In this document: positions 34,837 through 43,623 of the stretch, in pieces
How positions within the stretch are numbered: position 1 is the first letter of the stretch
How the letters are laid out: every line of letters starts with the position of its first letter
Assembly: GCF_003385495.1 (NCBI RefSeq)
Contig: NZ_QNUH01000004.1
Coordinates: 186,001 to 250,000, forward strand
Direction of reading: 5' to 3'
Length of the DNA stretch: 64,000 bases
Source: Chryseobacterium elymi
Lineage (GTDB): Bacteria; Bacteroidota; Bacteroidia; Flavobacteriales; Weeksellaceae
Position numbers and translations under genes: made by a program
The notes under the pieces: generated by a model
The model's database searches: none
What the model was told of the DNA's origin: nothing
The model's input: the letters and a program-made list of their open reading frames with translations, nothing else

Positions 34837-34875
34837 GCAAAAAGACATTTCCATAGCTGGAAACGTCTTTTTGCG
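34837..34875 (+). terminator. Terminator-like hairpin behind the PRTRC cassette
   Basis: GCAAAAAGACATTTCC pairs with GGAAACGTCTTTTTGC (one mismatch) around ATAGCT, with the T-run inside the stem. A second hairpin, CTTCTTTTCTTT/AAAGAAAAGAAG (34942-34979), follows. Together they probably end the long plus-strand transcript. Confidence 0.55.
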
Positions 34876-35028
34876 TAAAGCGAGATGTCCGCTTCTGAAT
34901 GCCCACCACATATGTACCTTGCTGGGCAGTATGTAACATGACTTCTTTTCTTTTTGGATAGACGACCAAAGAAAAGAAGCAAAAGAAGGTCGTATTATTA
35001 AAAAAATGAGTTTTAATATTTCTAAATT

Positions 35029-35481
35029 TTAGTTTTCATTTCCATTGTAATACTCATCCTCCCATTTCAAAATACTTTTCAAGTATTCCCAAGCTTTATC
35101 AAGCACAGAATTTTCATCAAATTCAAGTCTTTCGCAATTATTTTTTACGAAAACACCCGTATATCGAAACTCATTATACATGAAATCTTTGTGCTTATTT
35201 ATAAAATTATAGGGTTCACGGTTGTTCATTAAAACAAATTCGATTAATGATTCACTTAATAAATGATAAACCCATGTACGTTCATCCGGTACAGTTAAAG
35301 CAAACGAACGTTCATCTTCCGTCAGGAAACTTCCAGTGCTATCATAATCCTTTAAAGGCTTCTCACACAATAGAAATTCAGGTTGGTCAATTTCAAAACT
35401 TTCCATATTAATCATTTCTGGCAATTCTATAATTAAAACACTGCAATTTAATATTTCTTTTCTGTACTCTGTCAAGATCAT
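35029..35481 (-). CDS. Hypothetical protein near the damage-response cassette
   Basis: 150 aa, acidic ('YREKEI'-like start, 'FEIDQPEFLLCEKPLKDYDS', 'SILKWEDEYYNGNEN' at the end). The start is uncertain: ATG 35481 or 35406. It lies 34 bases downstream of the S24 repressor gene on the same strand, so it may be co-regulated. Family unknown. Confidence 0.55.
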   Translation of the reverse strand: MILTEYRKEILNCSVLIIELPEMINMESFEIDQPEFLLCEKPLKDYDSTGSFLTEDERSFALTVPDERTWVYHLLSESLIEFVLMNNREPYNFINKHKDFMYNEFRYTGVFVKNNCERLEFDENSVLDKAWEYLKSILKWEDEYYNGNEN

Positions 35482-35515
35482 TTTAGACTTGATAGATGTA
35501 GTTCGGTAAAATGAA

Positions 35516-36277
35516 TTATGATGTTAGCTTGGAAAGATCTGATTTGATTTCATTGAACATCCTGATAATAGTTTCATTATCCAGCTCACTACTGTTCCTA
35601 TCAAATTCATCAGTTGCTATACTGCATCTGAATTCCCATATTTCTAGCAGATTCTCTTTCGCGATTTCATATGATTGATAGAATTTATTATCTGCTGAAA
35701 CTTGTATTTTGGATGATGACTGATCTTCAAGTCTTTTGTAGGTGATTCCTTCACGCGTTATAAAAATATAGGTTTTCCCTACTTTAAGATCACTAAGAGA
35801 TTCAATATATTGGCCAATAATAAAATTTCCATCTTTGTACGGTGGCATAGAATCGCCTTCTACCGGAAATGCTCTATATTTTCCATGATTGAGAAATGGA
35901 AGGGATATCGTCTGCAGGTTCTCAATATAGTCCGGATCGGAATATCCTACTAAATAACCCATTGAAGCTTTGAAAGGAACGACTTCAATTTTATTTTCGC
36001 CTTTGCTATCCGTTTTGATCGGTAATAAAATCCTATTATCAGATAGTTTTAAAAGCTCTTCCAATTTATATTTCCGTAGATCTATTGAAATCAACAAATC
36101 CACACTTACCTTATAATAACGAGATATTTTAAGCAGAATGTCTATCGGGGGATCACTGGCGCCATCTTCATATTTGCTATACCTCCCCCTGGTAATAAGG
36201 AGCGCGTCCGCAACAGATTGTTGGGAAGCATTGAGTTCGTTCCTCAGAAAGCGCAGATTTTCAGCGAGTAATAACAT
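35516..36277 (-). CDS. XRE/S24 LexA-like self-cleaving repressor
   Basis: 253 aa. N-terminal HTH (residues ~5-60, 'LNASQQSVADALLITRGRYS') followed by an S24 peptidase domain with catalytic Ser in 'FPVEGDSMPPYKDG' and Lys in 'TREGITYKRLED'. The cleavage region is probably 'KASMGYLVGY' near residue 105, which has Met-Gly where Ala-Gly is usual. In RecA-activated damage response such proteins cleave themselves and derepress target genes. Divergent from dinB with two palindromes in the 76-base gap, which it likely binds to repress itself and dinB-dnaE2. Confidence 0.85.
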   Translation of the reverse strand: MLLLAENLRFLRNELNASQQSVADALLITRGRYSKYEDGASDPPIDILLKISRYYKVSVDLLISIDLRKYKLEELLKLSDNRILLPIKTDSKGENKIEVVPFKASMGYLVGYSDPDYIENLQTISLPFLNHGKYRAFPVEGDSMPPYKDGNFIIGQYIESLSDLKVGKTYIFITREGITYKRLEDQSSSKIQVSADNKFYQSYEIAKENLLEIWEFRCSIATDEFDRNSSELDNETIIRMFNEIKSDLSKLTS

Positions 36278-36295
36278 TGCTATAATTTATAGCAA
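36277..36295. promoter_or_regulatory. Operator 1 for the S24 repressor (proposed)
   Basis: TTGCTATAATTTATAGCAA, a palindrome overlapping the repressor's start codon. It matches operator 2 at TTGCTA-N7-TAGCAA. The identical half-sites and spacing indicate one dimeric repressor. Confidence 0.7.
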
Positions 36296-36310
36296 CAAAT
36301 TTAGTGTATT

Positions 36311-36329
36311 TTGCTAAAAATCATAGCAA
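36311..36329. promoter_or_regulatory. Operator 2 for the S24 repressor (proposed)
   Basis: TTGCTAAAAATCATAGCAA, sharing half-sites TTGCTA/TAGCAA with operator 1, 34 bases centre to centre. It lies upstream of dinB, 25 bases before its ATG, suitable for repression of the mutagenesis genes. Confidence 0.7.
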
Positions 36330-36353
36330 TTTTGTAAAAGAATTTTAATTGTT

Positions 36354-37502
36354 ATGGAGCGTGCTATCGTACATATGGATTTGGATACATTTTTTGTATC
36401 CTGTGAGAGACTGGTCAACTCAGAGTTGAACGGTGTTCCTCTCATTATTGGAGGTGGAGATAGAGGGGTCGTTTCGTCCTGTTCCTATGAAGCAAGGAAA
36501 TTTGGTGTAAGGTCGGCAATGCCTATGAAAATGGCGCTTCGTCTCTGTCCGCAGGCTAAGGTTGTCAAGGGTGATATGGAATTATATAGTAAAATGTCCC
36601 ACACAGTTACCGAGGTGATCGAGGAAAGCGCACCGTTGATGGAGAAAGCATCAATAGATGAATTTTATCTTGATTTGACGGGTATGGACAAATTTTTCGG
36701 GGCTTACAAGTGGACAAATGAACTTGGGACAAAGATCGAAAAGGAAACAGGTTTACCTATCAGTTATGCACTATCGACCAACAAAACCGTGAGCAAGATC
36801 GGGACTGGCGAATCAAAACCTCACGGACACCGGGAAATACCATTTTTAGGTGTTCAGTCTTTCCTAAATCCACTATCAATCAAAAAAATGCCGATGGTTG
36901 GGAATGCGACTTTTCAATTGTTTTCAAGAGTAGGTATTAGAACCATAGGTACTCTTTCGGAAATGCCGGTGGAGGTCTTGCAGCAGATGATCGGTAAAAA
37001 TGGTGCTGATTTATGGAAGAAAGCTAATGGTATTGATGAAGCGCCAGTTGTTCCGTATTCGGAAAGGAAATCAATATCTAAAGAACGCACCTTTAGCAGT
37101 GATACGATGGATGTAAAGGAAGTGAAAGGTCTCATTGCAGGTATGGCGGAACAATTGGCCCATCAGCTCAGACAGGAAAAATGGCTAACCTCCACAGTTG
37201 TCATAAAGATCCGCTACTCAAACTTCGATACAGAAACAAAACAATGTAGGGTTTCATATACATCTTCTGATCATACGCTAGCAAGGGTTGCACTGGAACT
37301 TTTCGATAAAATCTACACAAGACGTATGCGTCTTCGTCTGGTAGGATTGCGTTTTACCGATCTCGTTCATGGCAGTTATCAAATGAATTTGTTTGAAGAT
37401 AATGCAGAGCTTATCAGTCTCTACCAAGCGATGGATAATATCAAGAACCGGTTTGGAAGCTCTGCCGTTGGCCGAGCTGTAGGATTTGATTTTTTACGTT
37501 AG
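36354..37502 (+). CDS. dinB: DNA polymerase IV (translesion, Y family)
   Basis: 382 aa. Catalytic acidic residues are in 'VHMDLDTFFVSCERL' (Asp9) and 'ASIDEFYLDLTG' (Asp102, Glu103). The steric-gate/finger region follows in 'SCSYEARKFGVRSAMPM'. The C-terminal little-finger domain ends with a beta-clamp-binding motif 'QMNLF' (about residue 345). It performs error-prone bypass of lesions. It heads an operon with dnaE2 (11-base gap) and is probably repressed by the divergent S24 protein through the TTGCTA palindromes. Confidence 0.95.
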   Translation: MERAIVHMDLDTFFVSCERLVNSELNGVPLIIGGGDRGVVSSCSYEARKFGVRSAMPMKMALRLCPQAKVVKGDMELYSKMSHTVTEVIEESAPLMEKASIDEFYLDLTGMDKFFGAYKWTNELGTKIEKETGLPISYALSTNKTVSKIGTGESKPHGHREIPFLGVQSFLNPLSIKKMPMVGNATFQLFSRVGIRTIGTLSEMPVEVLQQMIGKNGADLWKKANGIDEAPVVPYSERKSISKERTFSSDTMDVKEVKGLIAGMAEQLAHQLRQEKWLTSTVVIKIRYSNFDTETKQCRVSYTSSDHTLARVALELFDKIYTRRMRLRLVGLRFTDLVHGSYQMNLFEDNAELISLYQAMDNIKNRFGSSAVGRAVGFDFLR

Positions 37503-37513
37503 AGTGTGAAACT

Positions 37514-40500
37514 ATGTTTTTAAACTGCCATTCATACCATAGCCTTCGATATGGGACATTATCAATAGATGACCTTATTTCCCAAGCTTCCTCATTGGGA
37601 GTAAAAGAGCTTGTTTTGACGGATATAAATACGGTTACCGGTATTTATGAATTCAAGAAAAAATGCGAACAACAGGGAATTAAACCAATGGTAGGAGTAG
37701 AGGTACGAAAAAACAACACCCTACTCTACATATCCATCGCAAAGGAATTTATCGGATTAGAAGAAGTGAACAGAATGTTGACATCGGCTAACTGTGATAG
37801 TCTCGAATTACCGTTGCAACCCAAATTGCCAAATAATTTCATCATTTATCCTTTAACCAATATCCCAGAAATCCTGAAAGAAAATGAATTTATAGGCATT
37901 CGTGAAGAAGAACTAAATCTCTTGATCCGGCCACAGTATAAAAAACTTATTATCAAAATGGTTATACTCCACCCGATCACCTTCAGTACTAAAAAAGAGT
38001 ATAATCTCCATCGGATTCTCAGAGCAATTGATAACAATGAATTGCTTTCTAAATTACCGGAAAGTGAAGTGTGTTCCAAGAAAGAATATTTTCGGCCTCC
38101 GCAAGAAATTTTGGATGCCTACAGGAATTATCCACAAATCATCCACAATACCAATTCATTACTTTCGCAGTGTAGTTTTGACTTTGCTTTTGAAACTCCA
38201 CGGAACAGAAAATTTTACACAGGCTCAAAGAAGGATGATTTGCAGCTTTTAACAAGGTTGGCTTTCGCAGGGTTGGAAAGGCGATATAGCAGAAACCATG
38301 AAGCTGCAACAAAACGAGTCGAAAAAGAATTGAAAGTTATCGATGAGCTAAACTTTAGCGGTTATTTTCTAATTACCTGGGATATTGTACGATACAGCAA
38401 CAGTATGGGATTTATGCACGTCGGTCGTGGAAGCGGTGCAAATAGTATTGTTGCATTTTGTCTTGGTATTACAGATATATGTCCTTTGGAACTTGATCTT
38501 TATTTCGAACGCTTTTTAAATGAAAATCGCAAGAGTCCGCCTGATTTTGACATCGACTGGTCTTGGCAGGACAGAGATATTATCTTAGATTATATTTTCA
38601 ATCGATATGGTAAGGAGTATGTAGCATTCTGTGGTACGAATGTGGAATTTAAGTACCGCTCTATTATTCGCGAGGTTGGAAAAGCCTTTGGTTTACCCAA
38701 AGAGGAGCTGGACGAATTAAGCAAATATCCCGAAAGAGTATTTCGCGATGATATCGTAAAACAGGTACAGAAGTATGGAAAATTATTAGAGAAATTTCCC
38801 AACCAACGCTCCATGCACTCTTGTGGCATTATTATTTCAGAAGAGCCGTTAACAAATTTCACGGCACTCGAAATGCCGCCGAAAGGCTTTCCAATTGTTC
38901 AGTGGGATATGCATGTTGCTGAGGAAATCGGATTTGAAAAATTTGATATTCTATCACAACGCGGTTTGGGTACGATTAATGATACTGTCCGGCTTCTGGA
39001 AGAAAAAAGGGGGATCACCGTTAATATCAAAGACACCGCCATTTCTAAAGATGAAGAGATCTGTAATGATTTCCTGAGCAAAGGGAAAACTATCGGCTGC
39101 TTTTACATCGAGTCTCCGGCGATGCGGGGGTTACTTCGTCGACTGAAATGTGATAACTATAAGGTTTTGGTAGCAGCATCTTCGATTATCCGACCAGGAG
39201 TAGCCCAATCTGGAATGATGCGGGAATATATTTTTCGTCACAACAATCCGGATAAGTTCGAATATTTCCATCCAGTTTTTGAACAGCAGCTTGGAGAAAC
39301 CTACGGAATCATGGTTTATCAAGAAGACGTCATAAAAATTGCCCTGCATTATGGCGGGGTTTCGGCTGCTGACGGTGACATTCTTCGAAGAGCAATGAGT
39401 GGAAAAGGTAGGTCACTTTCGGCACTTCAGAAAGTTAAAGATGATTTCTTTGCATCTTGCAGAAAGCAAGGACACCCAGAAGCCCTGAGTACAGAAATTT
39501 ACAGGCAGATCGAATCTTTTGCAGGATATTCATTCTGTAAGGCGCATTCGGCGTCTTACGCTGTGGAAAGTTACCAGAGTCTGTATCTTAAAGTCTACTA
39601 TCCGTTAGAGTTTATGGTATCCGTGATCAATAACATGGGAGGTTTTTATCGCACAGAAGTGTACGTTCATGAAGCACGGATGTCTGGTGGTAAGATTTTG
39701 AATCCATGTGTTAACATGAGTGAACAGCAAACAACGATCTACGGTGATGAGATTTATTTGGGGTTCATGCATCTGGAAAAGGTAGAATCAAAACTTGGAA
39801 TGCTTATTCCTGAGGAGAGAAAAAAAAATGGAGCATACCGATCATTGGAAGATTTTATTAGAAGGATTCCAATCGGTATTGAAACTTTGCAGATTTTGAT
39901 CTTTATCGGGGCATTTCGGTTTACTGGTGTACCGAAGAATGAATTGCTTTTAAAGGCAAGGGTTCTTCTTGGGGATTTTAAACCCGAACGTAGATTTGAA
40001 ACATTGTTTGAAGAACCTGTTAAGGAATTTAAATTTCCAGAATTGAAAAGGAACATCTTTGAAGATGCATTTGATGAGATTGAGATTCTATCTTTTCCGG
40101 TGTCTTGCACACCCTTTGATCTGTTGCAGACAAAGTACAGAGGAACTGTGATGGCAAGTGAATTGGTTAACCACCACAAAAAAGAGGTTAAAATGCTTGC
40201 GTATCTGATTTCAAGAAAACATGTACCCACAAAAAGGGGAACTATGTATTTTGGAACCTGGATCGATGTTGAGGGGAATTACTTTGACACCGCCCATTTT
40301 CCTGATTGCCTTGAAAAGTTTCCTTTTCAAGGAGGAGGCTGTTATCTACTTTTGGGAATAGTGGAGGTTGATTTCCATTTCCCTACGATTACCATCACCA
40401 AAATGGCAAAGATGCCATTTATGGCTGATCCAAGATATGCTCACGATGAAGAGAAACGGTTTGAGACACAGGAGCGAATGAAAGAAGATGTCAGTATGAC

Positions 40501-40558
40501 TTTTCGAGCACCTTATCCTCAGGAGCATGAGATTGGGCTTCCGAGAAAAAAAGCTTAG
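37514..40558 (+). CDS. dnaE2: Error-prone DNA polymerase III alpha subunit
   Basis: 1014 aa. An N-terminal PHP domain (from 'FLNCHSYHSLRYG', with the metal ligands partly altered) is followed by the polymerase core. The catalytic Asp pair is in 'PPDFDIDWSWQDRD' (about residues 343-356) and 'HVGRGSGANSIVAFCL' supports nucleotide binding. The C-terminal OB region includes 'KKEVKMLAYLISRKHVPTKR'. DnaE2 works with Y-family proteins in damage-induced mutagenesis. Here dinB precedes it; no imuA homologue is seen. Its role is mutagenic replication during stress or element transfer. Confidence 0.93.
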   Translation: MFLNCHSYHSLRYGTLSIDDLISQASSLGVKELVLTDINTVTGIYEFKKKCEQQGIKPMVGVEVRKNNTLLYISIAKEFIGLEEVNRMLTSANCDSLELPLQPKLPNNFIIYPLTNIPEILKENEFIGIREEELNLLIRPQYKKLIIKMVILHPITFSTKKEYNLHRILRAIDNNELLSKLPESEVCSKKEYFRPPQEILDAYRNYPQIIHNTNSLLSQCSFDFAFETPRNRKFYTGSKKDDLQLLTRLAFAGLERRYSRNHEAATKRVEKELKVIDELNFSGYFLITWDIVRYSNSMGFMHVGRGSGANSIVAFCLGITDICPLELDLYFERFLNENRKSPPDFDIDWSWQDRDIILDYIFNRYGKEYVAFCGTNVEFKYRSIIREVGKAFGLPKEELDELSKYPERVFRDDIVKQVQKYGKLLEKFPNQRSMHSCGIIISEEPLTNFTALEMPPKGFPIVQWDMHVAEEIGFEKFDILSQRGLGTINDTVRLLEEKRGITVNIKDTAISKDEEICNDFLSKGKTIGCFYIESPAMRGLLRRLKCDNYKVLVAASSIIRPGVAQSGMMREYIFRHNNPDKFEYFHPVFEQQLGETYGIMVYQEDVIKIALHYGGVSAADGDILRRAMSGKGRSLSALQKVKDDFFASCRKQGHPEALSTEIYRQIESFAGYSFCKAHSASYAVESYQSLYLKVYYPLEFMVSVINNMGGFYRTEVYVHEARMSGGKILNPCVNMSEQQTTIYGDEIYLGFMHLEKVESKLGMLIPEERKKNGAYRSLEDFIRRIPIGIETLQILIFIGAFRFTGVPKNELLLKARVLLGDFKPERRFETLFEEPVKEFKFPELKRNIFEDAFDEIEILSFPVSCTPFDLLQTKYRGTVMASELVNHHKKEVKMLAYLISRKHVPTKRGTMYFGTWIDVEGNYFDTAHFPDCLEKFPFQGGGCYLLLGIVEVDFHFPTITITKMAKMPFMADPRYAHDEEKRFETQERMKEDVSMTFRAPYPQEHEIGLPRKKA

Positions 40559-40763
40559 TTACCCATTATCTATATCTCCCATTATAATTAAATTCATCAA
40601 GCATTAAAATTTAAGTGATATAATCTAAATTAAAACTTATCGGAAAAATATTCTTTGAAATTACCCAAAAGTGTAGTTTTTAGAAGTGATTATAGGTTAA
40701 ATTGATATTTTAATTAACTTAGAAGTGAATTGTAGACAATATTAATCTAAACTAATAATCACT

Positions 40764-41015
40764 ATGAAAGTATTTAAGTACCTTTTACTTTTTGTTGCCT
40801 CTTTGGGCATTCTTTCATGTCAACAGGAGGACATGTCGATTAACAAAAATGATAAATACGGCGTTACTGTAAATGATGCCAGAAAACTGGCAGATCTCGC
40901 ATCCCAGATATCCATATCTGGATCGAAACAGGCGAGCGGAAATAACAGAGAATTAAAAGAACGACAAATCAAGGAAGTTCTTGCTTATCCCAATGCGAAT
41001 ACACCCGCATTGTAA
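40764..41015 (+). pseudogene. 5' fragment of a C10-protease-type lipoprotein gene
   Basis: 83 aa with a lipoprotein signal ('YLLLFVASLGILSCQQED', lipobox 'ILSC'), then 'YGVTVNDARKLADLASQI' and 'LKERQIKEVLAYPNANTP'. The order resembles the prodomain start of the C10 protease at 25269 ('YVTLKESKSIADSL...'). It stops abruptly at 41015, where the convergent truncated immunity gene also ends (the two overlap by 47 bases). I read this as a gene broken by the recombination that placed the T6SS cargo here, not as a complete small lipoprotein. Confidence 0.55.
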
Positions 41016-41772
41016 GCCAAGCTTCGCCATATTCTTTTTTTACCATGTAGTATTCAAATAATTCCTTCTTTTCAATATCCGGTTTAAGCCATTCAGGAAT
41101 ATTTTCTAGGGGCTGGTATTTGGGTTTCTTCTTGAAAAATGAAAATCCTCTATTTTTGATATTGTATCCAATCCATTCTTTTTGAAAGATTTCAAAGAAA
41201 GAAGCTTGTAATATATTTCTTTCAATAATGACTACTTCATTGCTAGGATGACTACCGTTATAGTGATTTTTATTGTAGATGCAGTTTAATGGCTGATTCT
41301 CAATGAAAATCGGAAGATAACAATCAGTGTTATTAGTTTCCCTTTCACTAACTTCATAAAATTTAGATAAAGCTTCCTCTGAAATCTGCAATTTTTTAGC
41401 AAGACTTAGAAATTCATCAGTCATCACATAATTGAATTGATCAATAAATTGTTCAAATAACATTCCTTCAATAAACTGTTCAGAGCTTCTGGCAGACTCA
41501 CCTATTAGAAAACCGTTTCCAAAATCAATATATCCAAATGGATATTCTCGCTCACAAAACCAATGCTTAATAATTCCCTCTGCTACTGGAGTGGAATTAT
41601 AATCAATTATGATCGGAATAAATAAAGGAGGAAAGGGAAAGTCTGCTTTATCATTTTTAGATGTAGTTCCATAATATTCCCGACCGCTATATTCACTAAA
41701 GGGTCTTATTGTTCCCATAGAAATCTCAGTTATTCTGGGATCTGAACAAATTTCATTTAAAATTTCTTTCAT
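40969..41772 (-). CDS. Immunity-like paralogue 3 (C-terminally truncated)
   Basis: 267 aa, third of three tandem paralogues. It shares 'FKEYSG.EYYG'-type N-terminal blocks ('FSEYSGREYYGTTSKNDKA'), 'LFIPIIIDYNSTPVAEGI', 'EIFQKEWIGYNIKNRGFSFF' and 'IPEWLKPDIEKKELFEYYMV' with its siblings. After 'AWLTM' the sequence departs and ends in 'SHWDKQELP', so it lacks the ~30-residue 'EVGERL..LKEF..KAYHLW' tail. Truncation coincides with the junction near 41010. It might still bind toxin but is probably decaying. Confidence 0.65.
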   Translation of the reverse strand: MKEILNEICSDPRITEISMGTIRPFSEYSGREYYGTTSKNDKADFPFPPLFIPIIIDYNSTPVAEGIIKHWFCEREYPFGYIDFGNGFLIGESARSSEQFIEGMLFEQFIDQFNYVMTDEFLSLAKKLQISEEALSKFYEVSERETNNTDCYLPIFIENQPLNCIYNKNHYNGSHPSNEVVIIERNILQASFFEIFQKEWIGYNIKNRGFSFFKKKPKYQPLENIPEWLKPDIEKKELFEYYMVKKEYGEAWLTMRVYSHWDKQELP

Positions 41773-41792
41773 TCTTTAATTTCGCCTTACAC

Positions 41793-42695
41793 TTATATGA
41801 ATATAAAACTATCCATATCTCCATACTTTTCACACCAAAAGTCCGTCCATAAATGATAGGCTTTCTCATTGGTGAATTCTTTCAGGCGGTATAGTCTTTC
41901 GCCAACTTCATTGGGAGTAAAGCCAATACCATTAATTGTGAACCAGGCTTTGTCGTACTCTCCGGTAACAATATACTTTTCAAATAGCTCTTTTTTATTT
42001 GTATTGACTAAAAGCCATTCGGGAATATCGTCGATTGATTTATATTTTGGATCTTTTTTAAAAAAGGAAAAACCTGACTTATCCTTATTATACCCGATCC
42101 ATTCTTTGTGAAAGATTTCAAAATAACAAGACTTTGGAACATTGCTTAAAATTATCCGATTATCGTTAGAGGGAAATTCACCATCATAAATTTCATTTTC
42201 TTTTAGACATGAAAGTGGTCTATTTGCATTGATTACCGATATACTACATTCTGGATTTTCTTGATGGCTCTGATTTGCTTGTTGAAATTCTAAAAAATCC
42301 TGATTACTCAACCCCATGAGTGCCGCACATTTTTCTAGTCTTTCGGTAACAATACAATCCTCGCTGTTTACGAATTCGTTAAACAACAATCGCGAAAACA
42401 GTTGTTTCTCGTTTCTGGCAATTTCACTTGTTTGAAACCCATATCCATCTGTCATGTCTCCAAAACTAATTTTTCTGTCTGAAAACCAGTGTTTAACAAT
42501 TCCCACATGATAATGGTCTGCGTCATAACTATACATAAAAGGTATGAGAAACGGTGGATGAGCAAATGAGCCTGTATTTGTTTCTTCAATATAAAACTTA
42601 AACATGCTATACTCATCAATAATCGGAATTTCACCTTTATACAATGATTTAAGTTCCTTTCCTAAATTTAATTCATTTAATATATTTTCCAACAT
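41793..42695 (-). CDS. Immunity-like paralogue 2
   Basis: 300 aa from ATG 42695, matching the start of the paralogue at 42709 in position. A frame upstream to 42785 would overlap the neighbour's coding end and is rejected. It shares 'FEIFHKEWIGYNKDKSGFSF', 'IPEWLLVNTNKKELFEKYIV' and the C-terminal 'HLWTDFWCEKYGDMDSFIFI' with its siblings. No signal peptide: cytosolic. The family is unknown to me. As a tandem copy behind the effector, its role is protection from the effector nuclease or from variants of it carried by rivals. Confidence 0.7.
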   Translation of the reverse strand: MLENILNELNLGKELKSLYKGEIPIIDEYSMFKFYIEETNTGSFAHPPFLIPFMYSYDADHYHVGIVKHWFSDRKISFGDMTDGYGFQTSEIARNEKQLFSRLLFNEFVNSEDCIVTERLEKCAALMGLSNQDFLEFQQANQSHQENPECSISVINANRPLSCLKENEIYDGEFPSNDNRIILSNVPKSCYFEIFHKEWIGYNKDKSGFSFFKKDPKYKSIDDIPEWLLVNTNKKELFEKYIVTGEYDKAWFTINGIGFTPNEVGERLYRLKEFTNEKAYHLWTDFWCEKYGDMDSFIFI

Positions 42696-42708
42696 AGAAT
42701 AACAACAC

Positions 42709-43620
42709 TTAAACAAAAATAAAACTATCCATATCTCCATATCTATCACACCAGAAGTCAGCCCATAAATGGTAAGCCTTCTCATCTGAAAATTCCTTTA
42801 AGCGTTGAAGTCTTTCTCCAACTTCAATTGGATTAAAACCGGGACCATTTATGATAAGCCAAGCTTTATTAAATTCACCTGAACTGATATATTTCTCAAA
42901 CGATTCTTTTTTGTCAGTTTCTGGCTTTAACCATTCCGGAATATTATCTAACGCTTTGTACTTTGATTCTTTCTTAAGAAATGAAAATATACTTTTCTCT
43001 GCATTATAGCCAATCCACTCTTTATGCGATATTTCAAAGAATGTGGCCTCAAAAAGGGCCTTTTGATTTAATATACTCTCTGCTGTTGGAAACGCTCCTT
43101 TATATTCACTGACATTATTGACAAACATCCATAATGGTTTATGTTCTTTATAAGAATTGAGCAACTGAGCCCGCTGTGTCGAATTTAATCTTGAAATTCT
43201 TTTTATCTCTTCAAAACTATAATTAGTTCTTAGTTGATTCAACACAGTATACTTTTTACTATCGCTAATATCATTATCTTCAATTGAATCTATGAAATAT
43301 TCAAAAACTAGATTATCAATAAATTGATCTGCCGTTCTAGCAATTTCTGCATTCAAAAATTGTTCAGAGAACTCCATGTAGGTAAATGAGTATTCTCTTC
43401 CTGTAAACCATTGTTTAGTAATTCCATAAGAAATTGGTGTAGCGTCATAATTAATAATTATCGGAAGAAAAAGCGGTGGATAAGCATGGTTTTTCTTTAA
43501 ATTAACTTCATTCAAGCCGTAATACTCCCAACCACTATACTCCCTGAAAACACTAATATTACCAAGACACAGTTTCTGTACCCTGTCATCAATTCCCAAT
43601 AAATCAAGTAGCTCTTTCAT
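42709..43620 (-). CDS. Immunity-like paralogue 1, cognate immunity candidate
   Basis: 303 aa, the copy nearest the effector, 3 bases after its stop. It contains 'FREYSGWEYYGLNEVNLKK', 'EISHKEWIGYNAEKSIFSFL', 'IPEWLKPETDKKESFEKYIS' and ends 'ADFWCDRYGDMDSFIFV'. A cytosolic protein is expected to inhibit a nuclease in the producing cell. Closest to the toxin, so the most likely true partner; the other two copies probably broaden protection. Confidence 0.75.
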   Translation of the reverse strand: MKELLDLLGIDDRVQKLCLGNISVFREYSGWEYYGLNEVNLKKNHAYPPLFLPIIINYDATPISYGITKQWFTGREYSFTYMEFSEQFLNAEIARTADQFIDNLVFEYFIDSIEDNDISDSKKYTVLNQLRTNYSFEEIKRISRLNSTQRAQLLNSYKEHKPLWMFVNNVSEYKGAFPTAESILNQKALFEATFFEISHKEWIGYNAEKSIFSFLKKESKYKALDNIPEWLKPETDKKESFEKYISSGEFNKAWLIINGPGFNPIEVGERLQRLKEFSDEKAYHLWADFWCDRYGDMDSFIFV

Positions 43621-43623
43621 TTT

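Noticed and set aside
39754..40230. 158-codon minus-strand frame within dnaE2
   Set aside because: Antisense shadow of a strongly supported gene.
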